In this document: positions 1-8,942 of the stretch, piece after piece
Position numbering within the stretch: position 1 is the stretch's first letter
Layout: each line of letters starts with the position of its first letter
Assembly (NCBI GenBank): GCA_903890265.1
Contig: CAITAM010000133.1
Location: forward strand, 1 to 12,735
DNA length: 12,735 nt
Origin: an uncultured Pseudomonadota bacterium
GTDB lineage: Bacteria; Pseudomonadota; Gammaproteobacteria; Steroidobacterales; Steroidobacteraceae
Direction: 5' to 3'
The notes under the pieces: model-generated
Databases searched by the model: none
Told to the model about the DNA's origin: nothing
The model's input: only the letters and a program-made list of their open reading frames with translations
Position numbers and translations under genes: made by a program

Positions 1-1784
<1,784 letters not shown>

Positions 1785-1792
<8 letters not shown>

Positions 1793-2576
1793 GGGTAACT
1801 CCTGGTGGGTGGGTCCGTAAAGCGTCGGAGGGGCAGCCGGGCACCCGGCGGCCGCGAAGGTAGTCGTCGATGAGTTCGCGGTAGCGCGTCGCGCCGAAGC
1901 TCGGGAAGTGCCCGCCGTGCACGACCTCGACCGGCAGCTCGCGCAGGCGCGCCAGCGACTCGACGTAGTCGGCGCGGTCCGAGTGGTAGGCATCGTCGAT
2001 GAGCGGCCCGTCGTAGATGGCATCCCCCGAGAACAGCACGCCCGTCGCCGGCTCCCAGAGCGCGATCGAGCCCGGCGAGTGCCCCGGCACGTGCAGCACC
2101 TCGAAGTGCCGGTCGCCGAGATCGATGACATCGCCCGCCGCGAGCACGCGCGTCACCGGCGCCGGGCGGACCTCGTAGGCCGCCTCGTCGAAGCCGCCCG
2201 GCGGCAGGCGGGTGAACATCGCGAGGCGCGCGTATTCGGTGGCGATCGTCGCCTCGCGCGTCGGCCGGGCGAGGATCGGGGCCTCCAGCCCATGGCAGGC
2301 CCGCGCCGGGAACTCGTGGTGGTTGCCGATGTGGTCGAAGTGGGCGTGGCTCGCCACCGCGAGCAGCGGCCGCTCGGTCAGCCACGGGAACTGCCCCACG
2401 AGGCTGACCGCGCCGAGCCCGCTGTCGACGAGCAGGTTGCCGTCGCGGCCCGCGACGAACCAGATGTTGCAGCGGTAGAACGGGTCGATGTGGTGCTCGT
2501 GCAGGTGCACGATGCCGTGCGCCAGCCGCTCGCAGGCGTACCAGTCGGCCGCGGTCGCGTGCTCGAGGGCGGTCAT
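1785..2576 (-). CDS. Metallo-beta-lactamase-fold hydrolase
   Basis: The product is 263 residues with the full metal-site pattern of the MBL superfamily. It has HAHFDH (H77, H79, D81, H82), then VPGHSPGS with H166, SGD with D185, and a C-terminal HGGH (H220/H223). This predicts a binuclear, usually zinc, hydrolase of the glyoxalase-II-like or general MBL type. No signal peptide is seen, so it is probably cytoplasmic. The ATG overlaps the permease stop as ATGA, with GGTGAGG 8 bases upstream. The TGA stop overlaps the receptor start in ATGACTGA. Both junctions imply translational coupling. Sitting between an inner-membrane permease and an outer-membrane receptor, it may open or cleave the imported compound (ester, lactone or thioester). 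That role is inference; the fold is too broad to name a substrate. Confidence 0.9.
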
Positions 2577-4060
2577 GTCCGCGGCCTCACCGGCGACAGC
2601 GGCTGCTCCGAGACCCGGACGAGGCGCGGACCGCGGGGTCCGTAGACGCCGCGCGGCTCCGGCCAGAGCACGAGAAACAGCGGGTAAAGAAGTGCCGGCA
2701 GCACGAGTGCCGCGAGCAGCGACACGTCGACGTCGCCCGCGAGGTGGCCGAGCCAGCCGACGAAGTGACCGGGCATGTTGACGGTGGTCAGGGCGACCGC
2801 CGCCGAGATCAGCCACGCGCCCATCCCCTGCCCGTTCCAGCCGCCGCGGAACCAGTACGGCCCGCCTTCCTGGCCGCGGTTGAAGACCTGCATGGCCTCC
2901 GGCAGGTAATGCCCGCGGCGGATGAAGAAGCCGACGATCATCACCACCATCCAGGGCGTCGTGGTGACCACGATCAGCGACACGAAGGTCGTGATGGCGT
3001 CCACCACGTTGAAGACGAAGCGGCCGACGAAGATGAGCACGATGGCCGCGGCGCCGATCAGCGCCGTCGCCTGGGCCCGCGTCAGGCGCGGAAAGACACT
3101 CGAGAAATCGAGGCCCGTCCCGTAGAGCGAGGTCGTGCCGGTCGACATGCCGCTCAAGGTCGCGAGCGCCAGCAGCGGCACCGAGAAGCCGGCCGGGGCG
3201 ATCGAGATCAGGCCGCCGGTGTAGTCCGCCTGCAGCAGGAAGTCGGGCGCCCGGCGCGCGATGATGCAGGTCGTCGCGAGGCCGAAGAAGAACGGCAGCA
3301 GGGTCAGGAGCTGGGCGAGGACCGAGACCGCCATCAGCCGGCCGGTCGGGGTCGACCGCGGCAGGTAGCGGCTCCAGTCGCCGAGGAACGCGCCGAACGA
3401 GATCGGGTTCGCGAGCACGACGAGCGTCGCCGAGACGAACGCCGGCCAGAACGGCGCCGAGCCCCAGGCAAAGCCGCTGCCGGCGAAAGTCGGGTCGAAG
3501 TCGTGGCGAAAGGCCCACAGCCCGAGCACGAAGAGCAGCGAGGCGCTGACCACGGCCACCTTGTTGACGAGCAGCATCAGGCGAAAGCCGTAGATCGACA
3601 CCCCGAGCACCGCGAGCGCGAAGAGGCCGTACGCCGTCGCGAACGCCCGGTCATCGGTCGTCCAGCCGAACAGGCGCCGCGCGGCACCCACCGCCGCGTC
3701 GCCGCTCGACCAGACGCTGATCGAGTAGAAGGCGATCGCCGTGAGCAGGCTCAGGAACGAGCCGACGATGCGGCCGACCACGCCGAAGTGCGCACTGGAG
3801 GACACCGCGTTGTTGGTGCCGGTCAGCGGCCCGAAGATCGCCATGGGCGCGAGGATGAGCGCACCCACGGTGACGCCGAGCACGATCGCCGCGAGGCCCT
3901 GGTAGAACGACAGGCCGAAGATCACCGGGAACGCGCCGAGCACGGCCGTCGCGAGCGAATTCGCCCCGCCCCACTCGACGCGCAGGAAGTCGAGCAGCGT
4001 CGCCGTCCGCTCGGCGTCCGGGATCGGCTCGATGCCGTGGACTTCGAATTCAGTGGCCAC
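2573..4060 (-). CDS. NCS1-family permease (cytosine/purine/allantoin/hydantoin-type transporter)
   Basis: The product is 495 residues, very hydrophobic, with about 12 membrane segments, the usual size of the nucleobase:cation symporter-1 family. The N-terminus EPIPDAERT (about 11-19) matches the conserved pre-TM1 stretch. A Gly-rich GPLTGTNNAVSSSAHFG (about 77-93) lies where the family has its TM3 substrate-site region, and GDWSRYLPR (about 227-235) is the characteristic cytoplasmic motif. GPYWFRGGWN (about 400-409) is typical of later family segments. It should import a ring nitrogen compound with Na+ or H+; the exact substrate is not readable. The start is taken as GTG at 4060, 33 bp after the sulfotransferase stop, with a weak GAAGGG upstream. 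The stop overlaps the next gene's ATG. It is the inner-membrane partner in the same transcript as a TonB-dependent receptor. Confidence 0.88.
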   Translation of the reverse strand: MATEFEVHGIEPIPDAERTATLLDFLRVEWGGANSLATAVLGAFPVIFGLSFYQGLAAIVLGVTVGALILAPMAIFGPLTGTNNAVSSSAHFGVVGRIVGSFLSLLTAIAFYSISVWSSGDAAVGAARRLFGWTTDDRAFATAYGLFALAVLGVSIYGFRLMLLVNKVAVVSASLLFVLGLWAFRHDFDPTFAGSGFAWGSAPFWPAFVSATLVVLANPISFGAFLGDWSRYLPRSTPTGRLMAVSVLAQLLTLLPFFFGLATTCIIARRAPDFLLQADYTGGLISIAPAGFSVPLLALATLSGMSTGTTSLYGTGLDFSSVFPRLTRAQATALIGAAAIVLIFVGRFVFNVVDAITTFVSLIVVTTTPWMVVMIVGFFIRRGHYLPEAMQVFNRGQEGGPYWFRGGWNGQGMGAWLISAAVALTTVNMPGHFVGWLGHLAGDVDVSLLAALVLPALLYPLFLVLWPEPRGVYGPRGPRLVRVSEQPLSPVRPRT

Positions 4061-4076
4061 GGGGAGAGCCCTTCGT

Positions 4077-4090
4077 GCCGCGCGCGCGGC
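4077..4090. repeat. 14-bp perfect GC palindrome in the sulfotransferase-permease gap
   Basis: GCCGCGCGCGCGGC is its own reverse complement. It starts 3 bases after the sulfotransferase stop and ends 17 bases before the permease GTG. In RNA it could form a short hairpin that affects read-through or permease translation. In such GC-rich DNA it may also be chance. Confidence 0.35.
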
Positions 4091-4093
4091 GGG

Positions 4094-5734
4094 TCACGGC
4101 GGCACACCGACCGCGATGCCCGCGGCCTCAAGGGCGTGCCGGAGTCCCGCGAGCTCGTCCTCGTAGTGGCGCCACTGCCAGAGCGAGGTCGAGTAGAGCG
4201 GCCGGCGCACCTGCGACGCGCTCGCGGTGGTGGTCGCGGTCGGGTTCTTGTGAAAGTCGATGCACGCCTCGTCCCACGGCAGCGCGCAGGCCGCGAGCAG
4301 CCGCGCCGTCTCGCCGCGCTGGTCGGCGACGAGCCGCTCGTACGCCACGGTGTGGATCCGCCCGGGCAGTGCCTGCCGCCAGAAGTCCATCAGCCGCGCG
4401 TAAGCGACGTAGTAGGCCGCGAGATCGGTGAGCGAGTACGAGAACGGGTAGCCGTCGCGGAACAGCGTCTTGTACATCGCGTAGCAGACCGCCATCGGGT
4501 GCCGCTCGACGTGCACGAGGGTGGCCCCGGGCAGCGCACGGGCGATCAGCCCGCAGTAGAGGTAGTTCAGCGGCATCTTGTCGACGAAGCGAGCGCGGTA
4601 GCCCTCGCGCGCGACGCGGCCGAGGTAGTCGCGGCCGAGCGCGCCGAAGTCGACGGTGGCCGAGCGGGCGATCAGCGCCCGGCGATCCGTCGCCCCCGCC
4701 GCCGACCCCTCGCCCGCGGCCGCGACGACCGCGGCCGCGAAGGCGTTCGATTCCCCGGCCGAGACCAGCTGCGGGTGACTCGACAGGATGCGATCGACGA
4801 GCGTCGTCCCGCTGCGCGGCAGCCCGAGGACGAACACGGGCGATGCGTTGTCCGACGCGTCCGCCGTCCGGCCCCCCTGCGCGTCGGTCATCGGGTCTGG
4901 CAACGGCGGCAGGCCCGAAAACGCCTCGATGATCCAGTCGACCGTGGCCACGTCCCTGGCCACGTCGTAGGCGAGCGTCCGGCGGCGGGCGCCCGCACCC
5001 CGCGCCAGCGCGGCGAACGACCGCCGGTACTCGCCGAGATCCTCGTACTCCTTGACGAGCGCGTAGCTCAGGCGTACCTCGCCGGCTCCGCCCGAGTCGC
5101 CGCACCGGGCGAGGGCCGCTTCGAGTTCCGCCACGTGGTTGCGGGCGGGGTCCTGCGGACGCAGTTCCGAGCGGTTGAGGTACGCCTCGTCGTCATCCGG
5201 CCGCAGCGCCAGCACGCGGTCGTAATCGGCCTCGGCGCCCGCGAGATCGCCGAGGAAGCGGCGCACGGTGGCGCGATTGAAGAGCGCGGCGGCATGGTCC
5301 GGCTGCCGCACGAGTGCGCGGTCGTAGGCGGCGCGCGCGGCCTCGTGCGCGTTCAGCTGCTGGCGGAGCGTGCCGAGCGCGAGCCAGAACGCGGCGTCGT
5401 CCAGTCCGTCGGTGAGGCCGTCGGCCACGGTGCGCGCCTCGTCGGGACGCCCCGCCGCCGCGAGGCACTGGCCGTGCAACAGGCGAAACGGCGCGTTGGC
5501 GGGCTCGAGGGCGAGCGCGCGCGCGACGAGCTCGCACGCACCCGGCGCATCCCCGGACTGCAGCGCGAGGTAGGCCGCGACGTGCCAGCCCGCCGCGAAC
5601 CCTGGGTGGTCACGGCAGAGCGCCGTGCTCTCGACCGCGGCCGCGCGCAGGTCACGGCGCGCGATCAGGTCACGCACGGCGGCAAAGCGCGACGGCGCAT
5701 CGGCGCGCCGGGCCGTCTGCAGGGCTTGGGTCAT
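4094..5734 (-). CDS. TPR-containing sulfotransferase family protein
   Basis: The product is 546 residues from ATG 5734. The N-terminal half is helical TPR-like repeats rich in Ala/Leu (for example the stretch around AALFNRATVRRFLGDLAGAE). The C-terminal half is a sulfotransferase domain. It has the PAPS 5'-phosphosulfate loop LGLPRSGTTLVDRILSSHP, VDKMPLNYLY, a 3'-phosphate-type VHVERHPMAVCYAMY, and a conserved tail, TASASQVRRPLYS followed by WRHYEDEL, typical of TPR-sulfotransferases. It would move sulfate from PAPS to an unidentified acceptor, probably in the cytoplasm. An in-frame ATG at 5827 has a better Shine-Dalgarno (GGAG, 7-base spacing). However, the 31 codons it adds use many A/T third positions and rare codons, unlike the rest of the gene, so the shorter start is preferred. 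It is the first gene of the permease-hydrolase-receptor operon. Confidence 0.88.
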   Translation of the reverse strand: MTQALQTARRADAPSRFAAVRDLIARRDLRAAAVESTALCRDHPGFAAGWHVAAYLALQSGDAPGACELVARALALEPANAPFRLLHGQCLAAAGRPDEARTVADGLTDGLDDAAFWLALGTLRQQLNAHEAARAAYDRALVRQPDHAAALFNRATVRRFLGDLAGAEADYDRVLALRPDDDEAYLNRSELRPQDPARNHVAELEAALARCGDSGGAGEVRLSYALVKEYEDLGEYRRSFAALARGAGARRRTLAYDVARDVATVDWIIEAFSGLPPLPDPMTDAQGGRTADASDNASPVFVLGLPRSGTTLVDRILSSHPQLVSAGESNAFAAAVVAAAGEGSAAGATDRRALIARSATVDFGALGRDYLGRVAREGYRARFVDKMPLNYLYCGLIARALPGATLVHVERHPMAVCYAMYKTLFRDGYPFSYSLTDLAAYYVAYARLMDFWRQALPGRIHTVAYERLVADQRGETARLLAACALPWDEACIDFHKNPTATTTASASQVRRPLYSTSLWQWRHYEDELAGLRHALEAAGIAVGVPP

Positions 5735-5867
5735 ACGGTCCGCCGCCACACGGGTCGGTCCTTCTGCTGGGTTCGATCGGGCACCCCCGCCACCGGCCGG
5801 TGCCTCGCCTGCGCCCTCTTGGTGCATGCGCCCGCTCCGGACGCGCCGCGCGCACCAGTGCGGGGCA

Positions 5868-5896
5868 TTGCCGCGTAACAGGTGTTATGCGATAAA
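5868..5896 (+). promoter_or_regulatory. Candidate sigma70-like promoter for the TetR-family gene
   Basis: TTGCCG (5868-5873) and GATAAA (5891-5896) are 17 bp apart and each match the consensus at 4 of 6 positions. They lie about 60 bp before the regulator start. The -10 overlaps the inverted-repeat cluster and nearly abuts the opposing -10, which would allow autoregulation. Confidence 0.4.
5876..5895. promoter_or_regulatory. Candidate TetR operator: overlapping small inverted repeats
   Basis: TAACA-gg-TGTTA (5876-5887) and TTAT-gcg-ATAA (5885-5895) overlap inside an AT-rich island within very GC-rich DNA. GATA (5891-5894) and TATC (5904-5907) add a further imperfect pair. The cluster covers the -10 of the rightward promoter and the predicted start site of the leftward one. 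A divergently encoded TetR-family regulator would often bind there. No footprint or family consensus is known for this regulator. Confidence 0.4.
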
Positions 5897-5899
5897 TCA

Positions 5900-5928
5900 G
5901 TTCTATCAACGGGTACCTGCCTTGTCAA
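5900..5928 (-). promoter_or_regulatory. Sigma70-like promoter of the sulfotransferase-permease-hydrolase-receptor operon
   Basis: On the minus strand a perfect TTGACA (5923-5928) is followed after 17 bp by TAGAAC (5900-5905), which matches 4 of 6 -10 positions. Transcription would start near 5893, leaving a leader of about 65 or 160 bases depending on which sulfotransferase start is used. The -10 is only a few bases from the opposing promoter's -10. Confidence 0.6.
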
Positions 5929-5931
5929 CGG
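5906..5931 (+). repeat. Pair of TCAACGG direct repeats
   Basis: TCAACGG occurs at 5906-5912 and 5925-5931, 19 bp apart (about two helical turns). The copies flank the spacer and touch the -35 of the leftward promoter. They could be half-sites for a regulator bound on one DNA face, or chance. Confidence 0.3.
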
Positions 5932-5954
5932 CGGCCCAACGACGGAAGCAGCGC

Positions 5955-6554
5955 ATGGCGAAGGTGACGGATCCGGAAGCAGTCAGGGCCCGGTTGGTGG
6001 AAGCGGCCTGGCGCGTGATCGCGACCGAGGGCATCGAGGCGGCGACGCTGCGCCGGGTCGCGATCGAGGCCGATTGCACGACCGGGCTCATCACCCATTA
6101 TTTCGCCGACAAAGCCGAGCTCGTCACCGTCGCCTACCGGCGCGTGCTGGACTCGATGCTGGCCGATGCGGAGCGCGCGATTTTGCGGACCTCCGGCATC
6201 GTCGAGAAGCTGGTGGCAGCGGTCGAAGCGGTGGAACCGGTGCGCGCGAGTGCCCGGCATTTCACGGTGGTGCTGATCAACTTCTGGGCCGCGGCGGCGG
6301 TTGACCCGACGTTCGCCGCGCATTGCCGAAACGACTACGCGCGCTGGCGCGACATGATCCGCCGGGTCGCCGCCGAGGGCGTGGCGAGCGGGGAGCTTCG
6401 ACCGGACACGGACCTTCGGGTGCTCGTCGATACGCTCACGCTCGTGAGCGACGGATTAAGCGTCGGCCTGACGCTGACGCCCGCGACCTACCGCCGGTCC
6501 CACCGGCAGGCGATCATCCGCCACCTGCTGCAGCCGTTCCTGCCGGCCGGCTGA
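5955..6554 (+). CDS. TetR/AcrR-family transcriptional regulator, BetI-like C-terminal domain
   Basis: The product is 199 residues. The N-terminal DNA-binding domain has the TetR layout: VEAAWRVIATEGIEAATLRRVAIEADCTT, then GLITHYFADKAELV (about 44-57), the recognition helix with its usual Y-F-x-x-K-xx-L ending. The C-terminal region, with FWAAAAVDP (about 110-118), GELRPDTDLRVLVDTL and SDGLSVGL, resembles the BetI-like ligand domain. The ATG at 5955 has GGAAG 6 bases upstream. The open frame extends further back, but across the promoter region, so the later start is used. It is divergent from the sulfotransferase-to-receptor operon across a 220-bp gap, which makes it the likely repressor of that operon and of itself. 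Its effector is unknown; an imported compound or a product of the hydrolase would fit. Confidence 0.92.
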   Translation: MAKVTDPEAVRARLVEAAWRVIATEGIEAATLRRVAIEADCTTGLITHYFADKAELVTVAYRRVLDSMLADAERAILRTSGIVEKLVAAVEAVEPVRASARHFTVVLINFWAAAAVDPTFAAHCRNDYARWRDMIRRVAAEGVASGELRPDTDLRVLVDTLTLVSDGLSVGLTLTPATYRRSHRQAIIRHLLQPFLPAG

Positions 6555-6563
6555 GACCACGGC

Positions 6564-6582
6564 CGCCGGTCATGCACCGGCG
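6564..6582. terminator. Stem-loop between convergent TetR and dehydrogenase genes
   Basis: CGCCGGT (6564-6570) and ACCGGCG (6576-6582) are perfect inverted arms around a 5-base loop, inside the 42-bp gap between two converging genes. Position and symmetry suggest a bidirectional terminator. No T-run follows on either strand, so it is not a canonical intrinsic terminator. Confidence 0.4.
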
Positions 6583-6596
6583 CCCGTCGGTAGCGG

Positions 6597-8795
6597 CTAC
6601 TTGGGCGGACTCTGCGCCTTCCAGGCCTCGTTGATCACGTAGGCGTGGATCGCGTCCGCGTCCTCGGGTTTCAGGACGTCGTCGAAGCGGCCCATGCCTT
6701 TCGGCCGATACGCACCCTCGAGCACGATGGCGTGGAACAGGCCGTGCGTCTCGGGGCTCATGCGCCGAAGGTCGGGCAGGATGCTGCGGCCGAAGACGTG
6801 GCAGCGGCTGCAGTAGCGGTTGTAGAGCAGTTCGCCGGCCGCGACCTGTTGCAGGTCGGTGGGCTTGGCCGGCAGGGTCGGCCACGGCGGATCGGTCCGC
6901 TCGGGCGGCAGCGGCGGCGCGGGCCCGTCGAGCTTGAGCGCGATGACCCGGCCGTCGTTGCCGTAGCGGTAGGCCGCGGACGCGGGATCGAGCGGCGAGC
7001 CGACGATGACGGCACCGCCGCCGTAGCCGGCGATGATCGCCACGTACTGCACGCCGTTGACCTTGTACGTCACGGGCGCTGCCATCATCGACGAGCCGAG
7101 GTTGATGGACGCGAGCTTCTTGCCGCTGTCGGCCGCGTAGGCGTTCAGCAGGCCGTTCGCGTCGCCCTGGAACACGACGCCGGAGGCCGTCGCCATGACG
7201 CCGCCGTCCCAGCTCGTCGCGGTCGGTGCCTCCCAGACGACCCGGTGCTCCGCGACATTCCAGGCGCGCACGAAGCCCCGCGAGGCCGTGTCGTGGGTCA
7301 TGCCCTTGGCGAGGACCTTAAGCGGCGGCAGGTCGCCGTAGAGGCTCTTCATTGCCGCGGGGTCGTAGCCTTCCGGCGTGAAGGCGGGGGTCGTGAACTG
7401 GCCCTCGACCAGTCCTGCGCGGCGGTGCTCGGCCTCGACGATGACGTTGCCGGACTCGATGACCGGGATGAACGTGAGGCCCCGGCCGGCGTCGTAGGCC
7501 ATCGGCTGCCAGCTGTGCGCGCCGGACTCGGACGGGAACACCAGCGCCGGGCCGTGATCGTAGTCGGCGCCGGGCGCCGGAATCGGCCGGCCAGTCTTGG
7601 GGTCGATGCCCTTGGTCCAGGTAACGACCGCGAAGTTGTGCGCGGAGAGCAGCTCGCCGCTCTGCCGGTCGAGCACGTAGTAGAAGCCGTTCTTGGCCGC
7701 CTGCATGACGACCTGGCGGTTCTTGCCGTCGAGCGTCACGTCGGCGAGCACGAGCTTCTGCGTCGAGTCGAAGTCCCAGCGGTCCTGCGGCACGGTCTGG
7801 TAGTACCAGGCGAGCGCGCCGCTGTCGGCCTTGATGGCAATAATGGATGCGGCGTAGAGCTCGTCGCCGCCCTTTCGGCCGTTGCCGTGGCTGTTGTAGG
7901 GCGCGGCGTTCGAGGTGCCGATGTAGACGAGCTGGAGCGCCGGGTCGTAGGCCATGCCGTCCCAGACGGTGCCGCCCGAGCCGCGGTCCCACGGGTGGGC
8001 CGGGTCCCAGGTCTTGATGGCGGCCTCGAGGTGCGGCTGGTCCTGCGGTCCCTCGGCCGGATTGCGCGGTACCGTGAAGAAGCGCCAGCGCTGCGCGCCG
8101 GACTTGCGGTCGTAGGCCGTGACGTAGCCGCGCGCACCGGCGAAGTCGCCACCGGCGTTGCCCACGACGATCAGATCGCCGGCGAGCAGCGGCGCACCGG
8201 TCAGGGTGTAGGGCTTGCGTGCATCCCGGCCGATCAGCGTATCGACCTTCCACAGCCGCGCGCCGGTGCGCGCATCGAGCGCGTGCAGCCAGCCGTCGAT
8301 GGCACCGACGTACAGCACCCCGTCGAACGCGACGAGGCCGCGATTGACGGCATCGCAGCAGGCGTAGCGGGCCCACTGCCCGTCCACCTGCGGGTCGTAC
8401 TTCCACAGTTCCTTGCCGGTCGCGGCGTCGAGCGCGTACACGCGCCCGAAATTGCTGGACGCGTACAGCACGCCGTCGATGACCAGCGGCGTCGCCTCCT
8501 GGCCGCGCGAGGTGCCGAGCTTGTAGTCCCAGGCAAAGCCCAGCCGGCCGACGTTGTCCGGGGTGATGTCGGTCAGTGGCGAGAAGTAGGTGCCCGCGGC
8601 GTCGCGACCGGTCGTGAACCACTGCTCGGGCTCGGCGCGGGCGAGCCGCTCGCTGTCGACCGCGGCCGCGCGGGCAACCGGCGGTGCCGCGCTCGGTGCC
8701 TCGCTCGGTGCCGCAGGCTGGCGCGAACACGCACCGATTCCCGCGACGAGGCTCACGACGAGGGCGATGACGATCGGGCGGCAGTGGGTCGGCAT
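6597..8795 (-). CDS. PQQ-dependent quinohemoprotein alcohol dehydrogenase (type II, lipoprotein-anchored)
   Basis: The product is 732 residues from ATG 8795 (GGAG 7 bases upstream; a GTG at 8822 is an alternative). The N-terminus has a hydrophobic segment ending IGAC-S, a lipobox with Cys23, then an Ala/Pro/Ser linker. The beta-propeller shows PQQ-ADH hallmarks: E100 in GQEATPL, vicinal Cys146-Cys147 in YACCDAVNRG, N296 in GTSNAAPYN, RWDFD with W340 and catalytic D341, and K368 in QAAKNGFYYVLDR. A C-terminal cytochrome c domain has CSRCH (662-666) with Met701 as probable sixth heme ligand. It would oxidise an alcohol in the periplasm and pass electrons to the respiratory chain. D343, two residues after the catalytic Asp, is Thr in classical calcium quinohemoproteins and points to lanthanide use. 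It lies 147 bp after the alpha-galactosidase gene on the same strand. The substrate is unknown, and no PQQ biosynthesis gene is in view. Confidence 0.93.
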   Translation of the reverse strand: MPTHCRPIVIALVVSLVAGIGACSRQPAAPSEAPSAAPPVARAAAVDSERLARAEPEQWFTTGRDAAGTYFSPLTDITPDNVGRLGFAWDYKLGTSRGQEATPLVIDGVLYASSNFGRVYALDAATGKELWKYDPQVDGQWARYACCDAVNRGLVAFDGVLYVGAIDGWLHALDARTGARLWKVDTLIGRDARKPYTLTGAPLLAGDLIVVGNAGGDFAGARGYVTAYDRKSGAQRWRFFTVPRNPAEGPQDQPHLEAAIKTWDPAHPWDRGSGGTVWDGMAYDPALQLVYIGTSNAAPYNSHGNGRKGGDELYAASIIAIKADSGALAWYYQTVPQDRWDFDSTQKLVLADVTLDGKNRQVVMQAAKNGFYYVLDRQSGELLSAHNFAVVTWTKGIDPKTGRPIPAPGADYDHGPALVFPSESGAHSWQPMAYDAGRGLTFIPVIESGNVIVEAEHRRAGLVEGQFTTPAFTPEGYDPAAMKSLYGDLPPLKVLAKGMTHDTASRGFVRAWNVAEHRVVWEAPTATSWDGGVMATASGVVFQGDANGLLNAYAADSGKKLASINLGSSMMAAPVTYKVNGVQYVAIIAGYGGGAVIVGSPLDPASAAYRYGNDGRVIALKLDGPAPPLPPERTDPPWPTLPAKPTDLQQVAAGELLYNRYCSRCHVFGRSILPDLRRMSPETHGLFHAIVLEGAYRPKGMGRFDDVLKPEDADAIHAYVINEAWKAQSPPK

Positions 8796-8837
8796 GGCGG
8801 GACTCCGGCGGCGGCGGGACACGGGCGGTACCTACGC

Positions 8838-8872
8838 GGTCGCCCTCGGCCGATGGTAGCCCGCGGGCGACC
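8838..8872. repeat. 8-bp inverted repeat in the glycosidase-dehydrogenase gap
   Basis: GGTCGCCC (8838-8845) and GGGCGACC (8865-8872) are perfect complements around a 19-base loop, and the right arm overlaps a 10-bp palindrome GCCCGCGGGC (8859-8868). It lies about 45 bp before the dehydrogenase start. It may be a leader hairpin or regulator site. There is no T-run, so it is not an obvious terminator. Confidence 0.35.
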
Positions 8873-8942
8873 CTGCCGCACCTTGTCCGCGCTCCGGGGA
8901 TCGCGTGCGCGGCCCGGGGGCGGCCGGCGAGTCGCGTGGCGA

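Noticed and set aside
2577..3518. N-terminal extension of the hydrolase frame up to an ATG at 3518.
   Set aside because: The extension is an out-of-frame reading of the permease gene; the MBL domain begins at the ATG at 2576, which has a ribosome site and overlaps the permease stop.
2744..5878. Plus-strand open frame of 1044 codons opposite the permease and sulfotransferase.
   Set aside because: It is a low-complexity Arg/Glu/His-rich translation opposite genes with recognised motifs; a GC-bias shadow.
5625..5954. N-terminal extension of the TetR-family gene.
   Set aside because: It would run through the divergent promoters into the sulfotransferase gene; the ATG at 5955 has a good ribosome site and matches the normal family N-terminus.
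8690..8712. Direct repeat CGCTCGGTGCC in two copies.
   Set aside because: It encodes the repeated Ala-Pro-Ser linker after the lipoprotein cysteine; ordinary linker expansion.
8910..8926. Stem CGGCC/GGCCG after the glycosidase stop, considered as a terminator.
   Set aside because: The arms are only 5 bp in a very GC-rich stretch with no T-run, so chance is as likely.
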